Assembly (NCBI RefSeq): GCF_030915405.1
Contig: NZ_CP133262.1
Span: 4,493,001 to 4,557,000, forward strand
Direction of reading: 5' to 3'
Length of the DNA stretch: 64,000 bases
DNA from: Neobacillus nitrireducens
Lineage (GTDB): Bacteria > Bacillota > Bacilli > Bacillales > Cytobacillaceae
A program made the position numbers and the translations under genes. The notes below the pieces were generated by a model that was not told where the DNA came from, made no database searches, and was given only the letters and a program-made list of their open reading frames with translations. This document shows, piece by piece, positions 27,480 to 38,661 of this stretch; the first letter of the stretch is position 1; each line of letters starts with the position of its first letter.

Positions 27480-28139
27480 GTGGAAGATTATTTAATGATT
27501 GTGTTTCGAACGCTATTTTTATATGCAGTTATTCTAATCATTTTTCGATTAATGGGGAAAAGGGAAATTGGTGAATTAAGTATCCTAGATTTAGTTGTAT
27601 TTATTATGATTGGTGAGATGGCTGTTGTAGCGATTGAAAGAGTACATACACCCTTGTTCCAGGCTGTTGTTCCAATGGTTTTACTGATGCTTGTTCAAAT
27701 AACACTAGCCATTATTTCATTGAAAAGCAAAAAATTTCGTAATCTAGTTGATGGGCAGCCAAGTATTATCATTAACAGGGGGAAAATAGATGAGAACGCC
27801 ATGCGGAAGCAACGTTACAACTTTGATGATCTCATGACCCAGCTCCGTGAAAAGAACATTCGCAGTATTGCAGACGTGGAGTTTGCGATCTTAGAATCCT
27901 CTGGGAGTTTGTCTGTTATCGAAAAATTAAAAGATAGTAATGAGGAACCACAACAGGGGGATATTACCATCCCTTTGATACTCGATGGTAATATTGAAGA
28001 GGATAATTTGAAAAGAATTAACAAAACGAATCTCTGGCTTCGGCAAGAGTTGAAAAAAAAAGGCTATCGCGATGTAAAAAAAATCTCATTTTGCAGTTAT
28101 GAAAACGGGAAATTCTTTATTGACTTACAAGATGAATGA
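27480..28139 (+). CDS. yrbG: DUF421 membrane protein YrbG (YetF family)
   Basis: 219 residues with three N-terminal membrane segments (about 5-85), then a cytoplasmic DUF421 domain (RKQRYNFDDLMTQLREKNI; SVIEK). Function unknown; some relatives contribute to spore properties. The frame extends back to 27378, but the GTG at 27480, 8 bases after AAAAAGGGG, gives the same length as B. subtilis YrbG. Followed by a terminator. Confidence 0.88.
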   Translation: MEDYLMIVFRTLFLYAVILIIFRLMGKREIGELSILDLVVFIMIGEMAVVAIERVHTPLFQAVVPMVLLMLVQITLAIISLKSKKFRNLVDGQPSIIINRGKIDENAMRKQRYNFDDLMTQLREKNIRSIADVEFAILESSGSLSVIEKLKDSNEEPQQGDITIPLILDGNIEEDNLKRINKTNLWLRQELKKKGYRDVKKISFCSYENGKFFIDLQDE

Positions 28140-28176
28140 ACAAAAGACACGCTAAGATTGCGTGTCTTATTTGTTC
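28138..28176. terminator. Terminator after yrbG
   Basis: GAACAAAAGACACGC paired with GCGTGTCTTATTTGTTC around a 7-base loop; U-rich on both strands. Confidence 0.8.
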
Positions 28177-28212
28177 AAAGATAAGAAATTATCATTTTTA
28201 GACTTTGAAAAT

Positions 28213-28368
28213 TGTCCAGCTCCAGCGCCCTAGCGGCTAGTGTCCTTCGCTCTCCGCCCTACGATAAGTCAACATCGAATCGCCTCTGGCTCTTCGTGTT
28301 TCCTTTATCTCAGTTGGAGCGCTCCAGGCCATACGCCGCTGAACAGGGCGCTTACGCTTTTCTTTATG
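28213..28368 (+). repeat. Dispersed intergenic repeat, long copy (B)
   Basis: Starts TGTCCAGCTCCAGCGCC, has TAGCGGCTAGTG and GAACAGGGCGCTTACGCTTTTCTT, about 156 bases. Short copies are at 26813 and 32795 and an inverted one at 40671. The right end contains the spoVB stop codon (28364-28366). Confidence 0.8.
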
Positions 28369-29911
28369 CTATCAAGTTCCGAAGCCATGGGATCCGTTTA
28401 AGCTCATCTTTTTTAATAAGTCCTAACAATATAACCATTACGAGATAGGAAGTGGACATGGCTGCTAAGGAAAATAATACCCTAATCGTTAACGGTTGAT
28501 TAAGGAAGATGTGTGCAAATAACCAATAGCCTAACCAACCTGTCCCACCCATGACCAGGAATCCTTTCAAATAGTCACGAATGTAAAATGAGAAAGAAAT
28601 CGTTTTTAATACTGTAGCAAAATGAAGAATGGTGACCAAAACAAAGCCCACCAAAATTCCTAAGGCCACCCCGTTTATTCCAAATTGCGGTTGTGAGGCC
28701 AGCAAAAAAATCACAGCTGTTTTTACGATAGCCCCAATCAGACTATTAATCATTGCTGCTCGGGCCAGATTTAATGCTTGAAGAACAGCTTGTAACGGTC
28801 CTTGATAGTAATAGAATAAGAAGAAGGGGGCCATCAGTCTAATAAAATAAGAGCCCTTCGCAGAGCCATACATGAGCTCCATCAATGGGTCAGCTAACAC
28901 ATATAAAATGACAACGGCTAGTCCACCTGAAATGAAGGCAAAGCGCAATGCTTGCTGTAATCGGTGTTCAATTAATGGTTTGTTGTTTTGCGTATTGGCT
29001 TCGCTAATCGCTGGAACAAGTGATGTAGCTAAAGAAAAAGTGATGAAAGACGGTAACATCAACAGTGGCATCGCAAATCCAGTTAAGGCACCATATTGTT
29101 TAGTGGCTTCAACAGTGATGACACCCGCAAGCGCTAAGCTATGAACGACCACAATTGGTTCAAAGAACCAGGCCACCGAGCCGATCATTCTGCTCCCCAT
29201 TGTTGGTAAAGCAATATCCATCAAATCTTTGAAGGTTTGTTTCCCGCTGTGAACAAATTGAAAGAAATTTTTCCTCAGTCGAAAACGTTTTTTTAATTTA
29301 AAAGCCGTCATTAAGTAGACGAGTGAAACAAGTTCTCCGATTACCGAGGAAACCATTGCCGCAGCAGCTGCATATTCAATTCCATAAGGAAGGAACGCTT
29401 TGGTCATCACCGCTATCAAGGTGATTCTCACAAATTGTTCTAAAATTTGTGAGATAGCTGACGGCCTCATGTTTTGTCTGCCTTGAAAATAGCCTCTTAG
29501 CACCGAAGAAATTGCAATCACAGGAACAACAGGAGCTATGGCAATTAATGGATAAAAGGTTCTTGGGTCAGTAAACAATGTCTTGGATAAAATAGGTGCA
29601 AGTAAGATTAATGCCGGGGTGAAAATAATGGATAAAGAAATAGTTGTCGCTAGGGATACGACAAGAATTTTTTTAATTTCAGCAAAATTTCCTTTAGCTT
29701 CCGCCTCAGCCACATTTTTTGAAATAGCAACAGGCAGCCCTAATTGGGTAAGCGTCACGACAAGGATGAATGTAGGAAACGCCATCATGTATAAACCAAC
29801 GCCTTCTTCCCCAATACTTCTTGCTATTACAATCCGATTAATAAAACCAAGGACCCTTGTTACAAGGCCTGCGATTAAAAGGATAAAAGTCCCCTTTAAA
29901 AACTTCGACAT
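28364..29911 (-). CDS. spoVB: Stage V sporulation protein B (MurJ/MATE-like flippase)
   Basis: Polytopic membrane protein (about 14 helices, 515 residues) of the MVF/polysaccharide exporter superfamily, needed for spore cortex synthesis and proposed to flip lipid-linked precursors. Begins FLKGTFILLIAGLVTRVLGF; SVLRGYFQGRQNM and GPLQAVLQALNLA are conserved; ends LIKKDELKRIPWLRNLIA. Start ATG at 29911 after AAGGTGGGA. The stop codon falls in the end of a dispersed repeat, so the last residues may have been altered by its insertion. Confidence 0.95.
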   Translation of the reverse strand: MSKFLKGTFILLIAGLVTRVLGFINRIVIARSIGEEGVGLYMMAFPTFILVVTLTQLGLPVAISKNVAEAEAKGNFAEIKKILVVSLATTISLSIIFTPALILLAPILSKTLFTDPRTFYPLIAIAPVVPVIAISSVLRGYFQGRQNMRPSAISQILEQFVRITLIAVMTKAFLPYGIEYAAAAAMVSSVIGELVSLVYLMTAFKLKKRFRLRKNFFQFVHSGKQTFKDLMDIALPTMGSRMIGSVAWFFEPIVVVHSLALAGVITVEATKQYGALTGFAMPLLMLPSFITFSLATSLVPAISEANTQNNKPLIEHRLQQALRFAFISGGLAVVILYVLADPLMELMYGSAKGSYFIRLMAPFFLFYYYQGPLQAVLQALNLARAAMINSLIGAIVKTAVIFLLASQPQFGINGVALGILVGFVLVTILHFATVLKTISFSFYIRDYLKGFLVMGGTGWLGYWLFAHIFLNQPLTIRVLFSLAAMSTSYLVMVILLGLIKKDELKRIPWLRNLIA

Positions 29912-30048
29912 TTAGGTTCCCACCTTCTCAAATAAGAAGAATTCATATACAATTAACTATATGCCTAAGGGTGGACAAAGCATGACAAGTAGTAAAAGCT
30001 TTTTGCAAGGATCAATTAAATTGGGAGAGTCCCAAGGAGGCAGTCATT

Positions 30049-30345
30049 ATGGATAATAGTCATAGATTCGAGCATTTCCGCACCCAGGTTCAACCAGCAT
30101 TAGAAAGTAAACTTGCGGAGTTTCAGTTGCTAGGGATTGATTTAGTAACGGAGAAGGAGCTTTGGGATTTTTTAATAAAGAAAAAGTGGAAAAAGGTAAA
30201 GGGAGAAATGAAACTGTACGAAATTATCCAAGAAATACTGTCTGTAAAGGCAAGTGATTATATTAGTTTTGCAACGATAGAGGAATATAAATCGACTGAA
30301 TTCTCATTCAATGATGAAAATGAGTTGAAAGAGCTGTTAAAATAA
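30049..30345 (+). CDS. comN: Post-transcriptional regulator ComN (YrzD-like)
   Basis: 98-residue soluble protein; in B. subtilis ComN promotes accumulation of comE competence mRNA and localises through DivIVA. Conserved blocks here are VQPALESKLAEF, ELWDFLIKKKWKK and ILSVKASDYISFATIEEYK. ATG at 30049 after CAAGGAGG. It lies between spoVB and secDF, as in B. subtilis. Confidence 0.85.
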   Translation: MDNSHRFEHFRTQVQPALESKLAEFQLLGIDLVTEKELWDFLIKKKWKKVKGEMKLYEIIQEILSVKASDYISFATIEEYKSTEFSFNDENELKELLK

Positions 30346-30380
30346 AAAAAGCCATTTTTATTCATATTATTGTAAATTGA

Positions 30381-30432
30381 CAGTCATTCCAACTTCTTTC
30401 ATAATGAAGGAAGTGACTTTTTTGTTATTTTT
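30381..30432 (+). terminator. Probable terminator after comN
   Basis: Imperfect hairpin AGTCATTCCAACTTC/GAAGGAAGTGACT followed by TTTTTTG. Confidence 0.5.
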
Positions 30433-30490
30433 AAATAAGGATTATACGTTACAGTGCTAAGGCACATGCACTAAGGAGGAGCAATACATA

Positions 30491-32755
30491 ATGGTAAAGC
30501 GCAGTAGAATCGTTGCTTTCTTTCTTGTCGTCCTAATTATCGGAAGTACAATGGGAGCAACAACAAAGAACATCTTGAACAATATGAAGCTCGGTCTAGA
30601 TCTGCAAGGTGGATTTGAGGTCTTGTACGATGTTAAAGAAGCTAAGAAAGGTCAAAAAATTGACAAAGAGGTACTGGCAAGCACAGCTGAGGCACTTGAT
30701 AAGCGTATAAATGTCCTTGGTGTAAGTGAGCCGAGTATTCAAATTGAAGGAAAGAACCGAGTTCGTGTTCAGCTTGCCGGGGTTACTGACCAGAATAAAG
30801 CTCGCGAGATTCTTTCTACACAGGCAAATCTAACTTTCCGAGATGCTAACGACAAATTGATGATGGATGGTTCTGACTTAAAACAGGGCGGTGCTAAACA
30901 AACTTTTGATGAAAATGGAGCACCAAGTGTCTCTTTAACATTAAAGAGTGCGGATAAATTCCGTAAGGTGTCCGAACAAATTATGAATATGGCACCAAAT
31001 AATGTTCTTGTTATTTGGCTTGATTTTGAAGAAGGAAAAGACTCTTTTAAAGAGGAAGTAACAAAAGCAAACCCTAAATTTTTATCAGCTCCAACTGTAA
31101 AACAAATATTTAATCAAAATACAGTTTCGATTGTTGGAAGTTTCACTGCTAAGGAAGCTCAAACCTTGTCATCGCTCCTTAATGCTGGTTCATTACCGGT
31201 TAAGTTAAAAGAAGTGTATTCTACCTCGGTGGGAGCTAAGTTCGGGGAACAAGCGTTACATGATACGGTTTTCGCAGGAATTATTGGTGTTATCCTTATT
31301 TATTTGTTTATGATTTTCTATTATCGTTTCCCAGGTCTTATTGCTACCGTTACGTTATCCATTTATATTTATCTGGTCTTACTAATTTTCGATTGGATGA
31401 ATGGGGTTCTAACCTTGCCGGGAATTGCCGCAATTATTCTCGGAATCGGTATGGCAGTTGACGCCAATATCATTACTTATGAACGGATTAGAGAAGAACT
31501 AAAGGTTGGCAGAACCATTAAATCAGCGTTCCAGGCTGGTGAACAGCATGCTTTTACTGCCATACTTGATGCAAACTTAACGACAATCTTAACAGCATGC
31601 GTGTTATTCTTCTATGGGACTAGCTCTGTTAAAGGGTTTGCAACGATGTTAATCGTGAGTGTTCTTATGAGCTTTCTCACGAATGTTTATGGTGCAAGGC
31701 TATTACTTGGGTTATGGGTCCACAGTGGTTTACTTAATAAAAAACCGGGCTGGTTTGCTGTCCGCAAGTCCCAAATTAATTCCATTAACGATAATGTAGA
31801 TACAATGGATCTACCAACTCGATTTGATAAAATTGATTTTGTGAAACTAAGGAATAAAATATTTATCCTATCGGGAGTTCTTCTTGTTGCAGGTGTTATC
31901 ATTATTGCTATTTTCCGTATGAATTTAGGAATTGATTTTTCTAGTGGAACTCGTGTAGAGGTTCAATCCAATACACCTTTAACCACTACCCAGGTTGAAA
32001 ATGCTTTTACCAAACTTCATTTAACTCCGGATGATGTCGTCATTTCCGGTGAGAAAAAGCAAATTGGGGCAGTTCGAATGATTGGGGTACTGTCAAAAAA
32101 TGAAATCTCTACTTTAAAAGCAGATTTTAAAAAGCAATTTGGCTATGAGCCGAATGTTAGCACAGTTTCTCCGACGATTGGAAAAGAGTTAGCGAAAAAT
32201 GCCTTTTTTGCTGTCTTGTTTGCATCAATTGGTATTATTCTCTACGTTTCGATTCGATTTGAAGCCTATATGGCAATCGCAGCGATTGCTGCAATCCTTC
32301 ATGATGCCTTTTTCATGATTGCTATTTTCAGTATTACAAGACTCGAGGTAGATTTAAACTTTATCGCGGCGATTTTGACGATTATTGGTTACTCCAACCA
32401 TGATACGATTGTTACCTTCGATAGAGTTCGTGAGAATATGCAAAAGAAAAAGCGGCTTAAAACAGTTCAGGATATTGCTGATGTGGTAAATATAAGTATT
32501 CGTCAAACATTAACTCGGTCATTTAACACCGTTTTAACCGTCCTTATTACGGTCGTTTGCTTAATGATTTTTGGAAGCCCGTCGATTCGGAATTTCTCCA
32601 TTGCCTTATTCGTTGGATTAATTGTCGGTGTTTATTCCTCCGTCTTTATAGCAGGTTCTTTATGGTATGTCTTGAAATGTAAGGAGCTAAAGAAGAAAGG
32701 CGTTATTAAAACGGTAAAAGAGAAAAGGAAATACTCTGATCAACCACAAGTATAA
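30491..32755 (+). CDS. secDF: Fused protein translocase subunit SecDF
   Basis: Proton-driven accessory of the Sec channel that aids late export. 754 residues, with SecD and SecF joined in one chain, as usual in Bacillaceae. SecD part: N-terminal helix, LGLDLQGGFEVLYDV, P1 domain, then helices from about 255 with GIAAIILGIGMAVDANIITYERI. SecF part from about 455: LGIDFSSGTRVEV and IIGYSNHDTIVTFDRVREN. About 12 membrane helices. ATG at 30491 after AAGGAGG. Confidence 0.97.
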   Translation: MVKRSRIVAFFLVVLIIGSTMGATTKNILNNMKLGLDLQGGFEVLYDVKEAKKGQKIDKEVLASTAEALDKRINVLGVSEPSIQIEGKNRVRVQLAGVTDQNKAREILSTQANLTFRDANDKLMMDGSDLKQGGAKQTFDENGAPSVSLTLKSADKFRKVSEQIMNMAPNNVLVIWLDFEEGKDSFKEEVTKANPKFLSAPTVKQIFNQNTVSIVGSFTAKEAQTLSSLLNAGSLPVKLKEVYSTSVGAKFGEQALHDTVFAGIIGVILIYLFMIFYYRFPGLIATVTLSIYIYLVLLIFDWMNGVLTLPGIAAIILGIGMAVDANIITYERIREELKVGRTIKSAFQAGEQHAFTAILDANLTTILTACVLFFYGTSSVKGFATMLIVSVLMSFLTNVYGARLLLGLWVHSGLLNKKPGWFAVRKSQINSINDNVDTMDLPTRFDKIDFVKLRNKIFILSGVLLVAGVIIIAIFRMNLGIDFSSGTRVEVQSNTPLTTTQVENAFTKLHLTPDDVVISGEKKQIGAVRMIGVLSKNEISTLKADFKKQFGYEPNVSTVSPTIGKELAKNAFFAVLFASIGIILYVSIRFEAYMAIAAIAAILHDAFFMIAIFSITRLEVDLNFIAAILTIIGYSNHDTIVTFDRVRENMQKKKRLKTVQDIADVVNISIRQTLTRSFNTVLTVLITVVCLMIFGSPSIRNFSIALFVGLIVGVYSSVFIAGSLWYVLKCKELKKKGVIKTVKEKRKYSDQPQV

Positions 32756-32764
32756 GTTAAGTTG

Positions 32765-32795
32765 AAAACCGCAGAAATCCTGCGGTTTTTCTTTT
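32765..32795 (+). terminator. Terminator after secDF
   Basis: AAAACCGCAG/CTGCGGTTTT, 10 bp, with a T-rich tail. Confidence 0.88.
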
Positions 32796-32859
32796 GTCTA
32801 GCTCCGGCGCCCAGCGACTAGTGGACTTCGCTAACCGGGCGCCTCCGCTTTTCTTTTGA
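32795..32859 (+). repeat. Dispersed intergenic repeat, medium copy (C)
   Basis: TTTTGTCTAGCTCCGGCGCC...AGCGACTAGTGGAC...GGGCGCCTCCGCTTTTCTTTTG. Same ends as copy B with about 90 internal bases missing; the arms GGCGCC/GGGCGC can pair. Confidence 0.75.
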
Positions 32860-32888
32860 TTGAAAGCTGATTCACACTCCTGTATAAT
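32860..32888 (+). promoter_or_regulatory. Sigma-A promoter of recJ
   Basis: TTGAAA (32860-32865), 17-base spacer, TATAAT (32883-32888), 27 bases before the start. Its -35 abuts the end of repeat copy C. Confidence 0.72.
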
Positions 32889-32915
32889 AAGAAGGTCTGA
32901 GGGGTGAACATACAC

Positions 32916-35279
32916 ATGTTAAGTTCGAAAACAAGATGGATTGTTCGTAAATCCGATGAGCAACTTATCAAAATGCTTGAAACTGAATTAAAAATTACAC
33001 CTCTTGTAGCTTCACTGCTAGTTAACCGTGGCATTAGTACCGTTGAGTCTGCACGGTATTTTTTATTTGGAAAAGAAGAATTCCACGATCCCTTTCTTTT
33101 AAAAGGAATGGATATTGCAGTTACGAGAATTCGTGAAGCCATCGAAAACCAAGAGCCGATTCTCATTTTCGGCGATTACGATGCTGATGGAGTGAGCAGC
33201 ACTTCCGTATTAATGATGACGCTTCGTGATCTTGGTGCCAATGTTCAATTTTACATCCCTAATCGTTTTACCGAAGGATATGGTCCGAATGAAGCTGCAT
33301 TTCGGAAAGCAGCGGATAATGGAATAAATTTAATTATTACTGTGGATACTGGAATATCAGCTGTCCATGAAGCAACCATTGCCAAAGAGCTTGGAATAGA
33401 TCTAATCATTACTGATCACCATGAACCAGGTCCAATCTTGCCAGAAGCGCTTGCGATCATTCATCCCAAGCTTCCTGACAGTATTTACCCGTTTCGTGAA
33501 TTAGCAGGTGTGGGTGTAGCTTTTAAACTTGCCCAGGCCCTCTACGGAGAGGTTCCAGAGCATTTGTTGGAAATTGCTGTGATTGGGACCATTGCTGATT
33601 TAGTCTCTCTAACAGATGAAAATCGCCTGATTGCCAAAAAAGGACTTGAAAGGCTAAAAACAACAAAGAATATCGGGCTTAAAGCCATTTTAAAACTGGC
33701 AGGGGTTGACCCCCTGTCGATAAATGAAGAAACGATAGGCTTTACCCTTGCGCCAAGGATTAATGCCGTCGGTCGGTTAGAAGACGCTGACTTAGCCGTT
33801 CAGCTTATCTTAACGGATGATCCACTCGAAGCTGAAAGCCTTGCAGCGGAAATGGATGCCCTCAATAAGTCAAGACAGTCGATTGTTAATACGATTACGG
33901 CTGAGGCGATGGAAGAGGTTGAAAAGAATTTCCCAATCGATTCTAACAAAGTTTTAGTCATCGGCAAGGAAGGCTGGAACGCCGGGGTTATTGGAATTGT
34001 TGCCTCAAGGCTGGTTGAAAAGTATTACCGGCCCACAATCGTCTTGAATTTTGACCCAGAAAAGGGAGTGGCAAAGGGTTCGGCCCGAAGTATTGCCGGA
34101 TTTGATTTATTTAAGAATTTATCAACCTGCCGTGATATTTTGCCACACTTTGGCGGTCACCCAATGGCAGCTGGGATGACCTTAAACTTAGAGAATGTTA
34201 CGGAACTCCGCTCAAGGTTAAATGCACTGGCAGAACAACAACTTACTGCTAAGGATTTAATTCCCGTAACGTATCTCGATGAGGAAATTCAACTGCAAAA
34301 TGTAAATCTTTCATCATTAGATGAAATGAGTCTTCTTGCTCCTTTTGGTGTAGATAACCCTAAGCCAAAAGTTTTAATAAACCATGTGGATATTACGAGT
34401 ATTAGAAAAATTGGCAGTGAGCAAAACCATTTAAAGGTATTAGTGAATGAGAAGGGTGCAAACCTTGATGGGGTAGGCTTTGGTTTAGGACACTTAGTGG
34501 ATCATATCTCACCAGCATCAAAAATTTCGTTAATTGGAGAATTATCTGTTAACGAATGGAACAATATACGTAAACCGCAAATTTTTATCCACGATATTGC
34601 AGTAGAGTCTTGGCAATTATTTGACTATCGCGGACAGAAGCGGATCAACAACCTTTCAAATGCTGTACCAGTTGAAAACAGGAAATTTATCATTTTTAAT
34701 CAAGAATATCTTGAAAAAATAAACCCGAATCTGATGGCTGATACTATTTTAATAAAAGATATCGAAGCGGCAAAGGCTTTCAAAGGGAACAAGGCAAATA
34801 TTGTTCTGGTTGACTTTCCATCATCTAAAGAAATCCTCGAGGTTTTGTTAAGCGGGACACAGCCTGCAAGAATTTATGCATATTTTTATAAAGAATCCAG
34901 TGATTTCTTTAGTACCATTCCGACCCGTGACCATTTCAAATGGTTTTATGCTTTTCTGTTAAAAAAAGGGCCGATGGATCTAAAACGTCATGGAGACGAA
35001 CTGGCGAAGCAGCGCGGTTGGTCGCAAGAAACGATAAATTTTATGTCTAAGGTGTTTTCTGACCTGGATTTTGTTACAATAAACAATGGCTTTATAACTT
35101 TGAAAACCGGAGCGCAAAAGCGTGACTTAACGGACTCTCGAACCTATCAAATAAAACAAGCACAATACGAACTTGAAAGGGAATTATTGTTTTCATCCTT
35201 TCAGGAATTAAAGAGCTGGTTCGATCTAGTAATTCAAGAGTCGGTTGAAACTGAGGAGGCAATTTCAGAATGGATTTAA
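32916..35279 (+). CDS. recJ: Single-stranded-DNA-specific exonuclease RecJ
   Basis: 5'-3' exonuclease in recombination and repair. 787 residues: DHH domain motifs DYDADG, VDTGISA and TDHHEPG; the DHHA1 block [19 protein letters not shown]; an OB fold; and a long C-terminal Bacillus-type extension ending with the ...[11 protein letters not shown] block. An in-frame GTG at 32904 lies in the ribosome site GAGGGGTG, so the ATG at 32916 is chosen. It overlaps apt by 10 bases. Confidence 0.97.
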   Translation: MLSSKTRWIVRKSDEQLIKMLETELKITPLVASLLVNRGISTVESARYFLFGKEEFHDPFLLKGMDIAVTRIREAIENQEPILIFGDYDADGVSSTSVLMMTLRDLGANVQFYIPNRFTEGYGPNEAAFRKAADNGINLIITVDTGISAVHEATIAKELGIDLIITDHHEPGPILPEALAIIHPKLPDSIYPFRELAGVGVAFKLAQALYGEVPEHLLEIAVIGTIADLVSLTDENRLIAKKGLERLKTTKNIGLKAILKLAGVDPLSINEETIGFTLAPRINAVGRLEDADLAVQLILTDDPLEAESLAAEMDALNKSRQSIVNTITAEAMEEVEKNFPIDSNKVLVIGKEGWNAGVIGIVASRLVEKYYRPTIVLNFDPEKGVAKGSARSIAGFDLFKNLSTCRDILPHFGGHPMAAGMTLNLENVTELRSRLNALAEQQLTAKDLIPVTYLDEEIQLQNVNLSSLDEMSLLAPFGVDNPKPKVLINHVDITSIRKIGSEQNHLKVLVNEKGANLDGVGFGLGHLVDHISPASKISLIGELSVNEWNNIRKPQIFIHDIAVESWQLFDYRGQKRINNLSNAVPVENRKFIIFNQEYLEKINPNLMADTILIKDIEAAKAFKGNKANIVLVDFPSSKEILEVLLSGTQPARIYAYFYKESSDFFSTIPTRDHFKWFYAFLLKKGPMDLKRHGDELAKQRGWSQETINFMSKVFSDLDFVTINNGFITLKTGAQKRDLTDSRTYQIKQAQYELERELLFSSFQELKSWFDLVIQESVETEEAISEWI

Positions 35280-35782
35280 AGGATTATATTACAATCGTGC
35301 CAGACTGGCCAAAAGAAGGAATTAAATTTAAGGATATTACCCCATTAATGAATAATGGTGAAGCATATAAATATGCTACAGACCAAATCGTAGCTTACGC
35401 GAAAGAGAGACAGATTGATCTTATCGTTGGACCAGAAGCCCGTGGATTCATTATCGGCTGTCCTGTCTCCTATGCCTTAGGTATAGGTTTTGCTCCCGTT
35501 CGTAAAGAAGGGAAGCTTCCAAGGGAAACCATTAAGGTTGGTTATGGACTTGAATATGGGAAAGATATATTAACCATCCATAAGGATGCTATTCAACCAG
35601 GACAACGTGTCCTAATTACGGATGATCTGTTAGCTACCGGGGGAACCATTGATGCGACGATTCAATTAGTGGAGCAGCTTGGCGGCGTTGTTGCCGGGAT
35701 TGCATTCTTAGTTGAGTTAAGTTATTTAGAGGGTAGAAAAAAGCTCGATGGTTATGATGTTTTAACATTAATGCATTATTAA
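35270..35782 (+). CDS. apt: Adenine phosphoribosyltransferase
   Basis: Salvages adenine to AMP with PRPP. 170 residues; the PRPP-binding motif [14 protein letters not shown] and [10 protein letters not shown] are intact. ATG at 35270 overlaps recJ; ribosome site GAGGAGG inside recJ. Operon order recJ-apt-relA is conserved in bacilli, but a terminator and promoter separate relA here. Confidence 0.98.
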   Translation: MDLKDYITIVPDWPKEGIKFKDITPLMNNGEAYKYATDQIVAYAKERQIDLIVGPEARGFIIGCPVSYALGIGFAPVRKEGKLPRETIKVGYGLEYGKDILTIHKDAIQPGQRVLITDDLLATGGTIDATIQLVEQLGGVVAGIAFLVELSYLEGRKKLDGYDVLTLMHY

Positions 35783-35790
35783 ACCATTTA

Positions 35791-35824
35791 AGAGGGCACT
35801 CGAGAGCCGAGTGCTCTCTTTATA
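35791..35824 (+). terminator. Terminator after apt
   Basis: AGAGGGCACTCG/CGAGTGCTCTCT, one mismatch, 4-5-base loop, then TTTAT. Confidence 0.78.
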
Positions 35825-35906
35825 TAATAAAAAACATCTCAATCTCTTTACATCTTGGCTATTTTTTTCGATAATAGTAACAATCCCTCCTATTAAGGAC
35901 AAATTT

Positions 35907-35935
35907 TTGATGAATGACATTTATATAAATAAAAT
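35907..35935 (+). promoter_or_regulatory. Probable promoter of relA
   Basis: TTGATG (35907-35912), 17-base spacer, TAAAAT (35930-35935). The transcript would have a leader of about 17 bases. Confidence 0.5.
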
Positions 35936-35958
35936 GAGACGAAAATAAAGGTGATTTC

Positions 35959-38157
35959 ATGGCGAATGATCAAGTGTTAACAGCCGACCAAGTCATCGAC
36001 AAAACTCGGAATTATTTAAATGATGAGCATGTAGAATTAGTGGAAAAAGCATACGAATTTGCAAAAAATGCTCATCGTGAACAATATCGAAAATCGGGCG
36101 AACCGTACATTATTCATCCAATCCAGGTGGCCGGAATCCTGGCTGATTTGGAGATGGATCCTGCCACGGTTGCAGCAGGTTTTCTTCATGACGTCGTTGA
36201 AGATACGAGTGTATCCTTAAAAGATATCGAGTCCTCTTTTAATGACGAAGTGGCGATGCTTGTCGACGGCGTAACAAAATTAGGGAAAATTAAATATAAA
36301 TCTCACGAAGAACAGCAAGCAGAAAACCACCGGAAAATGTTTGTGGCAATGGCTCAGGATATCCGGGTCATTCTTATTAAGCTTGCCGACCGATTGCATA
36401 ATATGCGGACACTTAAACATCTTCCTGTAGAAAAGCAGCGTCGGATTTCAAATGAAACACTTGAAATTTTCGCCCCTTTGGCACATCGTCTTGGTATTTC
36501 TAAGATTAAATGGGAATTGGAAGATACTGCTTTAAGATATTTAAATCCGCAGCAATATTACCGGATTGTTAACTTAATGAAAAAGAAACGTGCGGAACGT
36601 GAGCAATATTTAGTGGATGTCATTGAGGAAGTAAAGCACCGAATGGGTGAAGTGTCCATTAAAGCGGAACTTTCCGGACGTCCAAAGCATATTTATAGCA
36701 TTTACCGAAAAATGGCTTTGCAAAACAAGCAGTTTAGTGAAATATATGATTTATTAGCCGTACGAATTGTCGTAAACAGCATTAAGGATTGCTATGCAGT
36801 CCTAGGAATTATTCACACTTGCTGGAAGCCTATGCCGGGCCGTTTCAAGGATTATATCGCGATGCCGAAGCCTAATATGTATCAATCCTTGCATACAACC
36901 GTCATCGGTCCTAAAGGGGACCCGCTAGAGGTGCAAATTAGAACCTATGAGATGCATCGAATCGCTGAATTCGGGGTTGCTGCACACTGGGCATATAAAG
37001 AAGGCAAAGAAGCACTGAATGAAAGTACTTCTTTCGAACAAAAATTGACCTGGTTCAGGGAAATTCTTGAGTTCCAAAATGATACCGCCAATGCGGAAGA
37101 ATTTATGGAGTCATTAAAGATCGACTTATTTTCCGATATGGTGTTTATATTTACCCCAAAAGGTGATGTCATTGAATTGCCGTCTGGTTCTGTTCCTATT
37201 GATTTTGCCTATCGAATCCATTCTGAAATTGGCAATAAGACGATAGGTGCAAAAGTGAATGGCAAAATGGTGACGCTAGACTATCGGCTTAAAACTGGTG
37301 ATATCATTGAAATCCTTACATCGAAACATTCATACGGTCCAAGTCAGGACTGGTTGAAGCTAGCGCAAACATCGCAAGCGAAAAACAAAATCAGGGCCTT
37401 CTTTAAGAAGCAGCGCCGTGATGAAAATGTCGATAAGGGCAAAGAGATGGTTGAAAAAGAAATTCGTAGTATGGAGTTCGATATTAAAGAAATATTGACT
37501 TCAGAGAATTTGAAAAAGGTTGCCGAAAAGTTTAATTTTTCTAGTGAGGAAGATATGTATGCAGCGGTTGGTTATAATGGTGTTACGGCCTTGCAGGTTG
37601 CTAACCGTTTAACCGAAAAATGGCGTAAAAAGAGAGATCAAGAACAAAGCTCGAATATTTCGAATGCTATAACGGATCTCAAAACCTTTCCATCTACAAA
37701 AAGACGTGAATCTGGTGTTCGAGTTTCCGGTATTGATAATTTACTGATTCGGTTATCAAGATGCTGCAATCCAGTTCCGGGTGATGAGATTGTTGGTTTT
37801 ATTACTAAGGGCCGCGGGGTATCTGTTCATCGTTCGGACTGTACGAACATCGACTCGAATGATGCGCAGCAAAGGTTGATCCCAGTTGAATGGGAATCTT
37901 CTTTAAATGACCGGAAAGAATATAATGTCGATATTGAAATTAGTGGATATGACCGTCGTGGGGTTCTGAATGAAGTGCTTCAAGCGGTAAATGAAACGAA
38001 AACAAATATTTCTGCCGTTTCCGGTAAAACAGATCGAAATAAAATGGCAACGATTAACATGTCGATAGCCATTCACAATGTAGCCCACTTGCAAAAGGTG
38101 GTTGAACGGATTAAACAGATCCCGGATATCTATTCTGTACGTCGAATGATGAATTAA
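35959..38157 (+). CDS. relA: Bifunctional (p)ppGpp synthetase/hydrolase
   Basis: Stringent-response enzyme (long RSH family). 732 residues: HD hydrolase domain (HDVVEDT near 76-82), synthetase domain with the [20 protein letters not shown] motif (the RxKD form typical of bifunctional enzymes), TGS domain (about 390-450), the zinc-finger-like region [10 protein letters not shown], and a C-terminal ACT domain (about 655-732). ATG at 35959. dtd follows after 13 bases. Confidence 0.97.
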   Translation: MANDQVLTADQVIDKTRNYLNDEHVELVEKAYEFAKNAHREQYRKSGEPYIIHPIQVAGILADLEMDPATVAAGFLHDVVEDTSVSLKDIESSFNDEVAMLVDGVTKLGKIKYKSHEEQQAENHRKMFVAMAQDIRVILIKLADRLHNMRTLKHLPVEKQRRISNETLEIFAPLAHRLGISKIKWELEDTALRYLNPQQYYRIVNLMKKKRAEREQYLVDVIEEVKHRMGEVSIKAELSGRPKHIYSIYRKMALQNKQFSEIYDLLAVRIVVNSIKDCYAVLGIIHTCWKPMPGRFKDYIAMPKPNMYQSLHTTVIGPKGDPLEVQIRTYEMHRIAEFGVAAHWAYKEGKEALNESTSFEQKLTWFREILEFQNDTANAEEFMESLKIDLFSDMVFIFTPKGDVIELPSGSVPIDFAYRIHSEIGNKTIGAKVNGKMVTLDYRLKTGDIIEILTSKHSYGPSQDWLKLAQTSQAKNKIRAFFKKQRRDENVDKGKEMVEKEIRSMEFDIKEILTSENLKKVAEKFNFSSEEDMYAAVGYNGVTALQVANRLTEKWRKKRDQEQSSNISNAITDLKTFPSTKRRESGVRVSGIDNLLIRLSRCCNPVPGDEIVGFITKGRGVSVHRSDCTNIDSNDAQQRLIPVEWESSLNDRKEYNVDIEISGYDRRGVLNEVLQAVNETKTNISAVSGKTDRNKMATINMSIAIHNVAHLQKVVERIKQIPDIYSVRRMMN

Positions 38158-38170
38158 GGAGTTTCAAAAA

Positions 38171-38614
38171 ATGCGTGTAGTTGTTCAACGAAGTAAGGCT
38201 GCCAGCGTGACCGTTGGCGGGGAAGTAACCGGTCAAATATCAAAGGGGTTCGTTTTACTTGTTGGTGTTACCCATGCTGACAAGGAAGAGGATGCTGTCT
38301 ATTTAGCCGATAAAATTGCTAACCTCCGTATTTTTGAAGATGAGAATGAAAAGATGAACCTGTCATTATTTGATGTTGGCGGTGAAATTCTGTCAGTTTC
38401 GCAATTTACCCTTTATGGGGATTGCCGCAAGGGCAGGAGGCCAAACTTCATGGATGCCGCTCGACCAGACCAAGCTGTTCAGCTTTATGATTTTTTTAAC
38501 AGCTTGCTGCGGGAAAAAGGCATCCGTGTAGAAACCGGCATCTTCGGTGCGATGATGGATGTTGAACTCATTAATGATGGTCCTGTGACATTGATTCTTG
38601 ATAGTAAAGCATAA
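38171..38614 (+). CDS. dtd: D-aminoacyl-tRNA deacylase
   Basis: Proofreads D-amino acids from tRNA. 147 residues with the two signature motifs SQFTLYGDC (SQxTL) and the cross-subunit Gly-Pro loop NDGPVTL. ATG at 38171 after AAGGAG. Co-transcribed with relA, the usual arrangement in Firmicutes. Confidence 0.97.
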   Translation: MRVVVQRSKAASVTVGGEVTGQISKGFVLLVGVTHADKEEDAVYLADKIANLRIFEDENEKMNLSLFDVGGEILSVSQFTLYGDCRKGRRPNFMDAARPDQAVQLYDFFNSLLREKGIRVETGIFGAMMDVELINDGPVTLILDSKA

Positions 38615-38655
38615 AAAAGGCTTGGCACTTTAGTTTAAGTGCTAAGCCTTTTTTA
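38611..38655. terminator. Bidirectional terminator between dtd and the amidase gene
   Basis: ATAAAAAAGGCTTGGCACTT against AAGTGCTAAGCCTTTTTTAT, long stem with one mismatch; it overlaps the dtd stop. U-tracts on both strands. Confidence 0.9.
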
Positions 38656-38661
38656 TGCTTT

